Positions 18,793 through 28,787 of a stretch of DNA of 64,000 nt are shown piece by piece. This DNA comes from Spirochaetales bacterium. GTDB lineage: Bacteria > Spirochaetota > Spirochaetia > Treponematales > UBA12059. The stretch is from the NCBI GenBank assembly GCA_016928955.1, contig JAFGJV010000048.1, positions 38,094-102,093 on the forward strand, given 5' to 3'. Position 1 is the first letter of the stretch. Each line of letters opens with the position of its first letter. The position numbers were made by a program, and so were the translations under genes. The notes beneath the pieces were generated by a model. It made no database searches. It saw nothing but the letters and a program-made list of their open reading frames with translations, and was not told the origin of the DNA.

Positions 18793-19102
18793 ATCCACCT
18801 CGCGCTGCGTTCGTATGTGATGTTTGCTCGGTCGTACGGGCGATCATCCATGACCGGAGGGCTCAAGGCCCGCCTATCCGGGAATCACGACCAATATAAC
18901 GAAAAGCCAGGCGTTTCGTAAAGGCCGCCCGCTGGCCCTGGCTGCCTTGAATCCTTTTGACGGCGGCCGTCCCGGCGCGCACCACCGCGCTACATTTTTC
19001 TTCAAAACAAACGGTACACTTGCCCGTGCGCCCCGCATGCGCTAGTCTCCAAAGCGAGCCAGGCCGCATGGCCGGCGCAGCACAGCCTGCAAGGAGGTCC
19101 GC

Positions 19103-19168
19103 ATGATCAACTATTCGTACCGGTCGGCCGGATGCCTGGCTGTCTGTCGCGGGCTCTCCCGCTTCTGA
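19103..19168 (+). CDS. Possible small ORF (21 aa) MINYSYRSAGCLAVCRGLSRF
   Basis: Preceded by near-perfect SD AAGGAGGT at 19091-19098. Tentative. Confidence 0.25.
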   Translation: MINYSYRSAGCLAVCRGLSRF

Positions 19169-19666
19169 CCGCCTCCCGCTTACCGTACACCCCTCCATTA
19201 CTATGAGCGCCCGTTCGCGGATCTAGGTCCGGTCGGGCATCCACCGTGCGCGCCGGCATACAGCGCCTCGAAACGCTTACCGTGTTTCGATCGTCTGCCA
19301 GAGCCGGGCGCCAGGACAGGGCGGCCAGCTGCCGTCCGGAAACCCGCCAGCGGCGGGGAGCATTCTATGCGTATATCGATACACTGCGGAGGACAGGCTC
19401 GTATGGCCGACACAGGAGCGGCCATAGCCTGGGAACAATTCTACCAAGGGGTATTCGCCGCGCTCGGAGCGCGGGCGACCCTTGTCATGGCCGGTGCCCA
19501 GTCGGGGCCGGCAGGCGCGCGCGGCACGCATGAAGCCGGCGCGCCGGACGGAAGGCACGGCGGCGCCCAGGGCGTTCACGCGGGGCGCCGCCTCGGCAAA
19601 GCGGCATGAACGGTCAGGCAACCGGTCAAGGTTGACCTGGATACCGGCGCGGTTTAGGCTGTGAGC

Positions 19667-20497
19667 ATGAAATGGGAAAACGGTCGCAGAAGCGACAATG
19701 TTGAAGACCGGCGCTCTTCCCGGGGAACCGTCGGCAAGGTGGCCGGCGGCGCCATAGTCGTCGCCATACTGGCCTTCGTACTGACGGGCGACCCGAGCGC
19801 CCTCCTGAACGGCCTCCTGGGCGGCTCGGGAGGCGTGGAAACCACCCAGGAAGCATCCAGCCCCGAGCAGGACCGCCTTGCGGACATGTGCTCGGTGGTG
19901 CTGGCGGACACGGAGGACACCTGGCACAGGCTGTTCGCCGCCATGGGCCTGACCTACGAGGAGCCGGGTCTGGTCATATACTCGGGCTACACAGAGTCGG
20001 CGTGCGGCGCGGCCGACTCGTCCACCGGGCCGTTCTACTGCTCGGGCGACAAAAAGGTGTACATAGACCTGGTGTTCTACCGGGAGCTGGAATCTCGCTT
20101 TGGGGCTCCGGGCGATTTTGCCCAGGCATACGTGATAGCCCACGAGGTGGGACACCACGTGCAGAAGCTCCTTGGAGACCTGGACAAGGTGCACCGCCTG
20201 ATGGCCTCAAGCTCCCAGGAAGAAGCCAACGAGCTGTCGGTACGGCTCGAGCTTCAGGCTGATTTCTACGCCGGTATATGGGCGCACTACGCGGACAAGT
20301 CCAGGGGGCTGCTGGAGCGCGGCGATCTTGAGGAGGCGCTCGGAGCCGCGGCCGCCGTGGGCGACGACAGCATCCAGAAGCGCTCGCAGGGCTACGTGGA
20401 GCCTGATACCTTTACCCACGGGACCAGCGCCCAGCGCCTGGCCGCCTTCAAGCTGGGCTACGAAACAGGCGACCCAAGCGCCCTGACCTTGTTCTGA
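19667..20497 (+). CDS. Neutral zinc metallopeptidase, YpfJ family
   Basis: MKWENGRRSDNVEDRR start, single TM, AYVIAHEVGHHVQ, ELQADFYAGIWAH. Confidence 0.95.
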   Translation: MKWENGRRSDNVEDRRSSRGTVGKVAGGAIVVAILAFVLTGDPSALLNGLLGGSGGVETTQEASSPEQDRLADMCSVVLADTEDTWHRLFAAMGLTYEEPGLVIYSGYTESACGAADSSTGPFYCSGDKKVYIDLVFYRELESRFGAPGDFAQAYVIAHEVGHHVQKLLGDLDKVHRLMASSSQEEANELSVRLELQADFYAGIWAHYADKSRGLLERGDLEEALGAAAAVGDDSIQKRSQGYVEPDTFTHGTSAQRLAAFKLGYETGDPSALTLF

Positions 20498-20558
20498 GCG
20501 CGCCGGTCACGGCGGGCGGCCGAGCGCTCAGGCCGTCCGCCGCACGCGCGTCGTCGCT

Positions 20559-21695
20559 TTATCTCTTGGTCAAACCGCCCAGATATTCCTCTATGAATTC
20601 CCGGGGCGACAGCTCCCGGTTGAGTATGCGGTACACGCCCTTGCATATGGGCATGGGAATTTTCCGCGCCGCGGCTATCTTGCGCACGAACATGCTGGCC
20701 GGGGCTCCCTCCGGCAGGTAGCCCAGCTCGCCTATGCGCTTCATGAGGTCGTCCGCATCCTTGAAGGGCTCAAGGACGTTCTTCTCGACAATCTCCCTGC
20801 CAAAGCGCCGGTTGCGTCCGTGCACTGAGCGGCAGGTCACGTCCAGGTCGCCCACGCCGGCTATGGACGTGAAGGTCTCTGGGTGCGTGGCCCCCAGGGC
20901 CTGCCCAAAGCTCTGTATCTCGTTCAGGCCGGCGGCCAGGAGCAGGGACTCCGCGTTGTCGCCGAACACCTCCGACTGGGCCTTGAGGGCGTCCATCATG
21001 CCAAAGGCTATGGCGACGATGTTCTTGACGGCTCCGCACACCTGCACGCCCACAACGTCCAGGGACGGGAAGACGAACAGCGACTTGGACTGCAGAAGCT
21101 CCCGCGCTCGTATGGCGTTCCTGCCGTTTGAGGACGCCGCCGCCAGGCCGGTGATCAGCCCCCTGGACACCTCCTCTGCGTGGCTCGGCCCGGACACGTA
21201 TACCAGGGCGCCCCGGTAAAAGCCCGGCAGGTAGTCCTCCAGGGTCTCGACAATCAGGCGCGGTCCGCGCTCTGTCTCGATAAAGCCCTTGGTCAGGACG
21301 ACGATGAGCGAGCGGCCCTCCATGATGTTCGGCGCGGTCAGAATGCGCTTGACCGTGCCCAGAAGGTAGGGCGATGGCACGGCCAGTACCAGGGCGTCCT
21401 TGTCCGTGGCCGCCGCCAGGGGATCGGCGGTGGCAACAAGCGCGTCTGGCAGGCGCACGCCGGGCAGATAAAGCTCGTTGACATGCCGCTGGTTGATGGC
21501 CTCGACGGTGGCCGGCTCAAGGGCCCACAGGCATACGTCATGGCCGTTTTCCGCCAGGGACTTGGCCACTGCCGTGCCCCAGGCGCCCGCGCCTATCACG
21601 CCTACCTTCTGGGGCCTGCGCCGGCCAAAGCTCGGCAAGGACGGAAGGCGCCAGCGTTTGGGCGGCTTGTCCGGGTCGACCACCGCGTTAGGCAT
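20559..21695 (-). CDS. gpsA: Glycerol-3-phosphate dehydrogenase [NAD(P)+]
   Basis: KVGVIGAGAWGTAVAKSLAENGHDV; KGFIETERGPRL; SGPSHAEEV; GAVKNIVAIAFGMMD; AGVGDLDVTC. Confidence 0.96.
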   Translation of the reverse strand: MPNAVVDPDKPPKRWRLPSLPSFGRRRPQKVGVIGAGAWGTAVAKSLAENGHDVCLWALEPATVEAINQRHVNELYLPGVRLPDALVATADPLAAATDKDALVLAVPSPYLLGTVKRILTAPNIMEGRSLIVVLTKGFIETERGPRLIVETLEDYLPGFYRGALVYVSGPSHAEEVSRGLITGLAAASSNGRNAIRARELLQSKSLFVFPSLDVVGVQVCGAVKNIVAIAFGMMDALKAQSEVFGDNAESLLLAAGLNEIQSFGQALGATHPETFTSIAGVGDLDVTCRSVHGRNRRFGREIVEKNVLEPFKDADDLMKRIGELGYLPEGAPASMFVRKIAAARKIPMPICKGVYRILNRELSPREFIEEYLGGLTKR

Positions 21696-23475
21696 GGGCT
21701 TGCTCCACAAGGCGCTCGAACTCGGCCACCTGGTCGGCGAACACCTTGACGCCAGAACGCCAGAAATCGGGGGTTTCTATGTTGAAGCCCGCCGAACGGC
21801 ACACGTCAACGGCGTTTGCCCTGCCTGTCTGCACCAGAAGGGTGCGGTACGCTTCTGCAAAGGCTGGTCCCTCGCTCCGGTAGCGGGCGTACAGGCCAAG
21901 GCCAAAGAGCTGGCCAAAGGCGTAGGGGAAGTTGTAGAAGGCCAGCTCCGGCCGGTAATAGTGACTCTTGACCGCCCACATATACTGGTGCAGGGCGTCC
22001 GGGTCCAAGCCGTCGCCATAGGTCCTCTTCTGGGCGTCAAGCATGAGCTGGCTGAATTCGTCCGGCGACAGTTCGCCTTTGGTCCTGCGCTCGAACACGG
22101 CACGCTCAAAGTAGAAACGGGACAGGATATCGACCAGCACCTGGCAGCCGTCCTGGAGGCGGGATTCCAGGAGCCCCAGCCGCTCGTCGCCCGTGGCCTT
22201 TGAGAAAGCGTCCTCGAACACGATGGTCTCGGCAAAGATGCTGGCCGTTTCGGCCAGGGTCATGGGATATTGAGTCAGGGCGTAGGGTTGGTCTTTCAAG
22301 GTCCATGCGTGGTAGGCATGCCCCAGTTCATGGGCCACGGTGGTGAGCGACGAGAAACTGCCTTCAAAATTGCACAGGACGCGGGCCATGCGCGCGCGCG
22401 GGAAGTCTATGCAGTACGCTCCCCCGACCTTGCCTTCCCTCGGCTCTGCGTCTATCCACGACTGCTTGAAAGCCATGGCGGCAAAATCGCCCATATCCTT
22501 GGAGAAGGCGGTGAACTTCTCCACCACAAAGGCCTTGGTCTCGTCCCAGGTAAACGTGCGGTCGGACGCTCCCACCGGCGCGAACAGGTCGTAAAAAGCG
22601 CAGGACGGCAACTTCAGGAGCCGCGCCTTGGCCTTGAGGTAGCGCCTCCATACCGGCAGGGATTCCTCTATGGCCAGAATCAGGGAATCCAGCGTTGCGC
22701 GGCTGATGCGGGCCTGGGCGGCTGCCTTGTCCAGGGCCCCGTCCCAAGCGCGGCGCTTGTCCAGGCTTATGGACCAGCCCTTGACGCCGTTGAGCGACGC
22801 GGCCAGGGGTGTCTCCACGCCTTTCCACGCGTCGAGCTCCAGGCGGTAGGCTTTTTCCCTCACTGCACGGTCCGGATCGAACGCCATGGACCGTAGCTGC
22901 ACCAGGGTCTTGCGCTCGCCGGTGGCTGGATCCCAAACGGCGCCGGTTATGCTGGAAACGCTCTCCTGGAGGCGTTCCCAGGCGTCGCCGCCGGAACGCG
23001 CCAGGTCAGCGGCCAGGTCCTCAAGCTCGGGCGCCATCTGCTTGGTCTGCCAAAAGAGCGCTTCCTCGATGATGAAGCGGTAGTCCGCCAGGTCGGGCTG
23101 GGAAGCCACCAGCTTGAGTACCTCGTCGCGCCGCGCGGCCAGGGAATTTTTCATGGCCACGGAGGCACGCTTGAGCGGCAGGGACAGCTCTTCCACGGCG
23201 TTGAGCTCGGCCATGGCCTTGTCGTCCCGCGTGTTTGTGGAATAGTTGGAATAGGCGTACGCGCCCAGGGTCTCGGCCAGGGAGCCGGCCGTGTTCTGTA
23301 TGTCCAAAACCGAGCGCAGCCAGGCCAGGGTGTCGGCTCCGGGCTCCGAGCAGAGCTTCTCGGCGTCGGCGGCCAGCCGGGCAAGCTCGGCCTTGGCGTC
23401 GCGGTACTCGGCCGAGTCAAACGAGGGGAAAATGGGACTCAGGTCCCAGCGGGGAAGCGTTTCAGAGCCACTCAT
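21688..23475 (-). CDS. pepF: Oligoendopeptidase F (M3 family)
   Basis: HELGHAYHAW zinc motif, overall M3B pattern (LGAYAYSNYSTNTRDDKA). Confidence 0.95.
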   Translation of the reverse strand: MSGSETLPRWDLSPIFPSFDSAEYRDAKAELARLAADAEKLCSEPGADTLAWLRSVLDIQNTAGSLAETLGAYAYSNYSTNTRDDKAMAELNAVEELSLPLKRASVAMKNSLAARRDEVLKLVASQPDLADYRFIIEEALFWQTKQMAPELEDLAADLARSGGDAWERLQESVSSITGAVWDPATGERKTLVQLRSMAFDPDRAVREKAYRLELDAWKGVETPLAASLNGVKGWSISLDKRRAWDGALDKAAAQARISRATLDSLILAIEESLPVWRRYLKAKARLLKLPSCAFYDLFAPVGASDRTFTWDETKAFVVEKFTAFSKDMGDFAAMAFKQSWIDAEPREGKVGGAYCIDFPRARMARVLCNFEGSFSSLTTVAHELGHAYHAWTLKDQPYALTQYPMTLAETASIFAETIVFEDAFSKATGDERLGLLESRLQDGCQVLVDILSRFYFERAVFERRTKGELSPDEFSQLMLDAQKRTYGDGLDPDALHQYMWAVKSHYYRPELAFYNFPYAFGQLFGLGLYARYRSEGPAFAEAYRTLLVQTGRANAVDVCRSAGFNIETPDFWRSGVKVFADQVAEFERLVEQAHA

Positions 23476-23944
23476 CGTTGCCGTCCTTCCATGGTTGGAT
23501 GTCTTCGTTCGAGAAAAACAAGGCTATTTCCCTGGCCGCGCTGGCCGGCGAGTCGGATGCGTGTATCAGGTTTCTCTGGGTACGGCAGCCAAAGTCGCCG
23601 CGTATGGTGCCCGCCGGGGCTTCTGCCGGAGCCGTGGGCCCCGCCAGGGAGCGCAGGGCTCCTATGGCGTTTTCTCCCTCCACGACCAGGGCCAGTACGG
23701 GCCCGCTGGTCATGTAGTCGATCAGGCCGGCGTAAAAGGGCTTGCCCAGATGCTCGGCGTAATGGCGCTCGGCCAGGCCCCTGTCTATGGTCATCATTTT
23801 GGCCGCCACAACGCGGAGGCCCTTGCGTTCCACGCGCGACAGTATCTCGCCCACCAGGCGGCGCTGGAGCGCTCCCGGCTTGATCATGGAAAATGTGCGC
23901 TCAACGGACACTGACGGTCCCTCCCTGTGCGGCTCGCCGGACAT
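23462..23944 (-). CDS. ndk: Nucleoside diphosphate kinase
   Basis: ERTFSMIKPGALQRRLVGEILSRVERKGLRVVAAKMM...NLIHASDSPASAAREIALFF. Start uncertain (also 23977). Confidence 0.95.
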   Translation of the reverse strand: MSGEPHREGPSVSVERTFSMIKPGALQRRLVGEILSRVERKGLRVVAAKMMTIDRGLAERHYAEHLGKPFYAGLIDYMTSGPVLALVVEGENAIGALRSLAGPTAPAEAPAGTIRGDFGCRTQRNLIHASDSPASAAREIALFFSNEDIQPWKDGNDEWL

Positions 23945-24052
23945 GGCCGGCCTTGCCGGTATATGCTTAAAGCCCATACTACCCGAACGTAGAAGCCGGG
24001 GCAACGCCCCGGGGCGCTTGTACCGCTTTCCAGGGCGTGCTAGCCTTGGGGC

Positions 24053-25033
24053 GTGAACGTAGAATTCCACTATTACGCCATACACGCCCTGGCCCTTGAG
24101 GCCGGCTTTGACGCTGACACGGCCAGGATCATGGCCTCAGCCTCCCAATACGTCGACACGTCGACCACGGCCCTGGCGTTCGACGCTCCACAAGGCCGGG
24201 TGGACGTGGCCGTGACCCAGAATTACGTGTTCTGGGACGACTCGGTGCGGCGAGACATCTACCTGCCCTTCCACTTCCTGCCTGGAGAGCCCCAGGTCAG
24301 CTCTGCCCTGCGCAAGGACGGCGCGTCCAACCCATACGCGGTCACGGCAAACAGCACCCTGGCAAAGGAGCTGCTGGTGGGCGCCTTCAGGGACAAGGAT
24401 CCGTACATAATGGGCGTGGCCCTCCACGCCTTTGCCGACACCTGGGCCCACCAGAACTTTGCCGCGCAATCGGCGTCCTGGAACGAGCTGGACTCGGGCA
24501 TGTCCGCCCTGGGCCTACCGGCTGCAGGCCACCTGCACGCCCTGTCCGCTCCGGACGAGCCGGACAGGACCTGGACGGACAGCCGCCTTGTGCCCGCCGA
24601 GCGGACCGTGGTCAACACGCGGCGTTTCGCCGACGCGGCGCGGAAGATTTTCCGTTACTTCAGGGTATTCCTGGGCAAGCCCTTTGACGACGACGACTTG
24701 GTTGTCGAGCGCCTGGCGTCCATCTGGGCGGATCCGTCCAGGGACGGGCGCCTGGCCGAGTACTGCATACGCTACGACCTTGGCCCCTGGGACGCCCAGT
24801 CGTGGCGCCTGGCGGCCGGCGCGCCTCCTGACCGCTCCCCGCTTGCGGGGGTGCGCCACTACGACAAGCTGGCATGGGCCAAGGCCGAGCTGGCCCGCGC
24901 CCTGCGAGGCGGCCTGAAAGCCATACCCGTGTCGTCGTCCTTGTACCAAAGCGAGCTCTATCAGTGGCACCAAGCCGCCACGGAGTACCGCCTAAGGGCC
25001 CAGGCGGCCCTGGCCAAACGGGGGCTGTTGTGA
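24053..25033 (+). CDS. DUF6765-family protein
   Basis: N-terminal NVEFHYYAIHALALEAGFDADTARIMASASQYVDTST...LHAFADTWAHQNFA reads like DUF6765. Confidence 0.78.
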   Translation: MNVEFHYYAIHALALEAGFDADTARIMASASQYVDTSTTALAFDAPQGRVDVAVTQNYVFWDDSVRRDIYLPFHFLPGEPQVSSALRKDGASNPYAVTANSTLAKELLVGAFRDKDPYIMGVALHAFADTWAHQNFAAQSASWNELDSGMSALGLPAAGHLHALSAPDEPDRTWTDSRLVPAERTVVNTRRFADAARKIFRYFRVFLGKPFDDDDLVVERLASIWADPSRDGRLAEYCIRYDLGPWDAQSWRLAAGAPPDRSPLAGVRHYDKLAWAKAELARALRGGLKAIPVSSSLYQSELYQWHQAATEYRLRAQAALAKRGLL

Positions 25034-25878
25034 ACACCCGTGCGCGCGCGGCGGGTCCGCTGTTCCTGCTCCTGGCGCTCGCGTCCTGCGCGTCCGGCCC
25101 GTCCCTGCCCTCGGACGCCGAGCCCGAACGCCTCCTGCCAGCTGGCGCCCTGGCCTACGCCAAGCTGGACCGCGAGCTGTTCAGGGCGGCCGCAGCCGCT
25201 CTTGGCGGCCCCGACGCCGCGCGTTCGGCCAAGGCCCTTGTGGACCGCACGGACACCGTGTGGGTGGCCGTGAGCGCTCAGTCGTCTGGCGATCCCGGCC
25301 TGCTAGCCGTGGCCAGGGGACGCTATCCCTCCGCTGGTTCCTTGGCTTTGGCCCTGCGTTCGGGCTGGCACAGGGACGGCCTATCGTGGGCGCAGGACTC
25401 GGGTCCCTTCCGCGTTGCGTCCGCCGGCACCAAGGCCCTGGCCTTTGGCACGGTGGCCCTGGACGGCGTCCTGAGCGCGATCACGATGCCCGGGCCCCAT
25501 CCCATTCCGGACGATTGGCGCGCCGCCTGGGACGCGGACGTGGCCGTGTTCGTGCCCCGGCCCCTGGCCAGTCTTGCCGGTTCCCTGGGCATGGATCCGG
25601 ACGCGGCGCCCCTGGAGGCGGCCATGGTCGCGGCCAGGCAGGACGGAGACGCCTACCGCGCGGAGCTGGTGTTCGGTTTCGCCGACGAGCGTTCGGCCAG
25701 GATATTCGCGCCCCTGTGCAGGCTCATCCTCTACGGGGCCGCGCACAGCCTGTGGTCGCCCCGGGCCAATGACATACTGTCAGCGGCCGAGTGGACCGTA
25801 GCAGGCCGGCGGGTCACGGCGCATGATTTCAGCCTGGATGCCGCCGAACTGGCCGCCTTCCTCACAGCCCTGCAATAA
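25030..25878 (+). CDS. Hypothetical lipoprotein
   Basis: GTG start overlapping preceding stop; signal peptide with lipobox LALASCASG. Confidence 0.78.
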   Translation: MNTRARAAGPLFLLLALASCASGPSLPSDAEPERLLPAGALAYAKLDRELFRAAAAALGGPDAARSAKALVDRTDTVWVAVSAQSSGDPGLLAVARGRYPSAGSLALALRSGWHRDGLSWAQDSGPFRVASAGTKALAFGTVALDGVLSAITMPGPHPIPDDWRAAWDADVAVFVPRPLASLAGSLGMDPDAAPLEAAMVAARQDGDAYRAELVFGFADERSARIFAPLCRLILYGAAHSLWSPRANDILSAAEWTVAGRRVTAHDFSLDAAELAAFLTALQ

Positions 25879-27118
25879 AGTCGGCCACGGCCATGACCAG
25901 CGCGCCTGACACGTTGTAGCTCGGGTCGCTGAAGGCGGCGTTGTTGACAGCCACGTCGGCGGATACTTCCTTGAGCACATGGTTCATGCCGGGGACTAGC
26001 ACCGTTTCCGCCCGCGGGGCTGCCTCCGTCAGGGCGGAAAAATCGGCTACCGTGGCCTGCAGGTCCATGTCGCCCTGTATGATGACCAGGCGGCCCGTGT
26101 AGGCCGGCAGCAGGGCTTCCAGGTCGTAGCGGAAAGCCTCGATCAGGTAGGGTTGCAGCGACGGGCGCAAGGCCGACGCGTAAAAGGGCGCAACGTCCCG
26201 CACGGTGCGTCCGGCCAGCAGTTCGGCCACAATGGCCTGGCCTTCAGCCCGTTGTTCCTCGGGCGCCTGGGCCACGGCGTCCTGTATGGCGTCCAGCGGG
26301 CTGTCCGCCGACGCGCAGGCAACCAGGAGACCGGCGGCCGTGGTCTTGCCCGCGGCGGCGGCCGCGACCAGGGCACCGTCGTTCAGGCCGAACAGCCACA
26401 CGGAGGAAAAGCGCCGGTCGGCCGCCATGGTCGCCGTAACGTCCACAAGGTCGGATACCCAGGCGTCAAAGGACAATTCGCTTTCCGTGGATACCTGCCA
26501 GGTAGCCAGGCCGCTTCCCCGCTTGTCGTAGCGGTACGACGCCACGCCCTCGGCGGCCAGTTTTGCGGCCAGCTGGGCAAGGGCGTCGTGCCGGCCCGCC
26601 AGGTTGTAGTTGTTGCCGTTCCTGTCCGCCACGCCGAGTCCGGCATGGAGTATCACCAGGGGTACGGGCCCCCCGGTATTTTCAGGCAGGGTCAGGGTGC
26701 CCGGAAGAACGCGGCCGTCTCGCGCGCGCATGTCCAGAACCGACGCGGGATCGGCCTGGAACGACGAGCGTATCATCATCAGGGTTCCGCCGGCGTCGCC
26801 CTGCCTGAAACTTCCCTTTATGGCGCTTCCGTCGGGCTTGAGGCTCATGCTGAACACGCCGCCCCCAAAGCGCCAGTAGACCTCGAGATCGGCTCCCGCG
26901 AACGTTATGGTCGCGCTTGGGTACCCAAAAAGGTTTTCCGTTGGCAGGTCCAGCAAGGCCCCGTTCTGTCCCACCGTCAGGCCGAAGGGCAGAGCGCCCT
27001 CAGTCAGGGTCATGGCGCCTTCCCAGCGCCCCAGCCACTGGCTTTGCGCAAAGGCCTGGGGGACTGCAAGGGTAAGGGTCGCTATAAGGCAGAGTGTACG
27101 AGCGTTTCGCGGCTTCAT
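25862..27118 (-). CDS. Secreted alpha/beta-hydrolase
   Basis: Signal peptide ending AFAQS; PLVILHAGLG, YRYDKRGSG, LFGLNDGALVAAAAA, final PGMNHVLKE. Tail-to-tail 17-bp overlap with preceding gene. Confidence 0.88.
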   Translation of the reverse strand: MKPRNARTLCLIATLTLAVPQAFAQSQWLGRWEGAMTLTEGALPFGLTVGQNGALLDLPTENLFGYPSATITFAGADLEVYWRFGGGVFSMSLKPDGSAIKGSFRQGDAGGTLMMIRSSFQADPASVLDMRARDGRVLPGTLTLPENTGGPVPLVILHAGLGVADRNGNNYNLAGRHDALAQLAAKLAAEGVASYRYDKRGSGLATWQVSTESELSFDAWVSDLVDVTATMAADRRFSSVWLFGLNDGALVAAAAAGKTTAAGLLVACASADSPLDAIQDAVAQAPEEQRAEGQAIVAELLAGRTVRDVAPFYASALRPSLQPYLIEAFRYDLEALLPAYTGRLVIIQGDMDLQATVADFSALTEAAPRAETVLVPGMNHVLKEVSADVAVNNAAFSDPSYNVSGALVMAVADFIAGL

Positions 27119-27249
27119 AGGGCCGTAGTATAGCCGAAGATAGGCGCTCCGTCGCCCTTTCTTGCGTTTCCTGGCCCAGAGGCGCCATACTGGCTGTCTG
27201 CGGGGTTTGTAGGCAACCGCAGCCTACCTTAAGACACCATGGAGGGAAA

Positions 27250-28701
27250 ATGACCGCTTTGGCGCTGTCCGCGTGTGTCGTCCTTGCGCTTTCTGCGCTC
27301 ATGCTGGCCCGCGCCCTTGCGGCGGGCGCGCCCCCGCCCGCGGGCACCCTGGATCCGGGCGCTTTGGACACGTGGGCAGGGGCAGAGAACCGGCTTTCGG
27401 CTCTGGTCAGGATACCCACGGTATCCCGCTTTGATCCGGCGGACGAGGACGCGTCAGCCTTTAGCCGCTTCACGTCCGAGCTGTCCATGCTGTACCCACT
27501 GGCTCACGGCCGCCTTCTGGCCGCCAACGCGGGTGACCGGGCCATAGTGCTCGAGTGGCCGGGTAGCGACGGCTCGCTTGCGCCGGTCATCCTCACGGCC
27601 CACTTTGACGTGGTGCCCCCAGGCGAACGCTCGCGCTGGGACCGCGACCCCTTTGGCGGCGCCGTGGAAAACGGCTACGTGCACGGGCGCGGCACCCAGG
27701 ACATAAAAATCACCCTGTGCGCGGCCATGGAAGCGGCCGAACGCCTGCTGGCCGATGGCTTTGTGCCCAAACGGACCATCTTCCTGGCCTTTGGGGGCGA
27801 CGAGGAGGTGGGCGGTGTACGCGGGGCAGCCCGCATAGCGGACTATCTGGCCGGCCGCGGCATCAAGGCGTCCTTCCTGCTGGACGAGGGCGGCTTTGTG
27901 GCAGACGGTTTCCTGGGCTTTGCCGACCGGCCCCTGGCCCTGGTAGGCATAAGCGAAAAAGGCTACATGGACGTGGCGCTTGAGGCGGACGGAGCCGGAG
28001 GCCACGCGTCCATGCCGCCGCGGCATACGGCTGCCGGCGTGGTGTCCAAAGCGGTCGCCGCCATTGAGGCCCGGCCCTTCAAGGGGGTGGTGTCATACAC
28101 GCTGGCGGGCTTCCTGCGCGCCCTTGTGCCCTACTCGCCGTTCATATACCGGCTTTTGTTCGGCAACCTGTGGCTGACCGCGCCCCTGGTCAAACGCGCC
28201 CTGGCCCGCTCCCCAGAGACCAATGCCCTGGTTCGCACCACGGCCGCGGCCACCATGCTGTCCGGCTCAGACAAGGAAAACGTGCTGCCGGACAAGGCTC
28301 GGGCCGTACTCAACGTGCGCATCCTGCCCGGCTCAAGCGTTTCGGAAGCACTCGGACGGCTTGAACGGCTGGCCAGACGGGCCGGAGCCAGGGCCATCCT
28401 GGCCCACGACGGCCACGTCAACGATCCCTTGCCGGAATCGCCTGTGGACCACGAGGGCTTTGCGGCCATATCGCGCGCCATTGCCGACAGCCACCCGGAA
28501 GCCGGCACCATACCCTTCATGTTCACGGCGGGCACCGACACCAAGCATTACCGGAACGTAGCCCAGGCCCTGTACCGTTTCGCGCCCATACGCCAGGACC
28601 GAGCCGACCTTGCCGGCGTCCACGGCGCCAACGAGCGTATTTCAGTGGATAACGTCCGGAGGGCCTGCCTTTTTTACTGCTCTCTGATGCGTGGTCTGTA
28701 G
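27250..28701 (+). CDS. M20 family peptidase (CPS1/PM20D1-like)
   Basis: ILTAHFDVVPPGERSRWDRDPFGG...GRGTQDIKITLCAAMEAAERLL...FGGDEEVGGVRGA. Confidence 0.95.
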   Translation: MTALALSACVVLALSALMLARALAAGAPPPAGTLDPGALDTWAGAENRLSALVRIPTVSRFDPADEDASAFSRFTSELSMLYPLAHGRLLAANAGDRAIVLEWPGSDGSLAPVILTAHFDVVPPGERSRWDRDPFGGAVENGYVHGRGTQDIKITLCAAMEAAERLLADGFVPKRTIFLAFGGDEEVGGVRGAARIADYLAGRGIKASFLLDEGGFVADGFLGFADRPLALVGISEKGYMDVALEADGAGGHASMPPRHTAAGVVSKAVAAIEARPFKGVVSYTLAGFLRALVPYSPFIYRLLFGNLWLTAPLVKRALARSPETNALVRTTAAATMLSGSDKENVLPDKARAVLNVRILPGSSVSEALGRLERLARRAGARAILAHDGHVNDPLPESPVDHEGFAAISRAIADSHPEAGTIPFMFTAGTDTKHYRNVAQALYRFAPIRQDRADLAGVHGANERISVDNVRRACLFYCSLMRGL

Positions 28702-28787
28702 ACGGGGCCCTGGCCGACCCGAAGGGCGCTGCAGGTACCCGCGGATTATATCCTGCCTGTCTACGGAACATTCCGCAGCTTCAGGAA

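Noticed and set aside
19277-20194. 305-aa minus-strand ORF opposite the YpfJ-like gene
   Set aside because: Overlaps a clear zinc metallopeptidase on the plus strand; no recognisable motifs.
20559-21695. Basic/proline-rich ~28-aa N-terminal extension on GpsA (MPNAVVDPDKPPKRWRLPSLPSFGRRRPQ)
   Set aside because: May simply be a start-site choice or lineage-specific extension; insufficient evidence for a function.
23462-23944. Ndk C-terminal NLIHASDS motif differing from the commoner HGSD form
   Set aside because: HASD variants occur in known Ndk proteins, so this is ordinary variation.
25862-25878. 17-bp tail-to-tail overlap between the lipoprotein and alpha/beta-hydrolase genes
   Set aside because: Real, but such convergent overlaps are common in compact genomes; not interesting alone.
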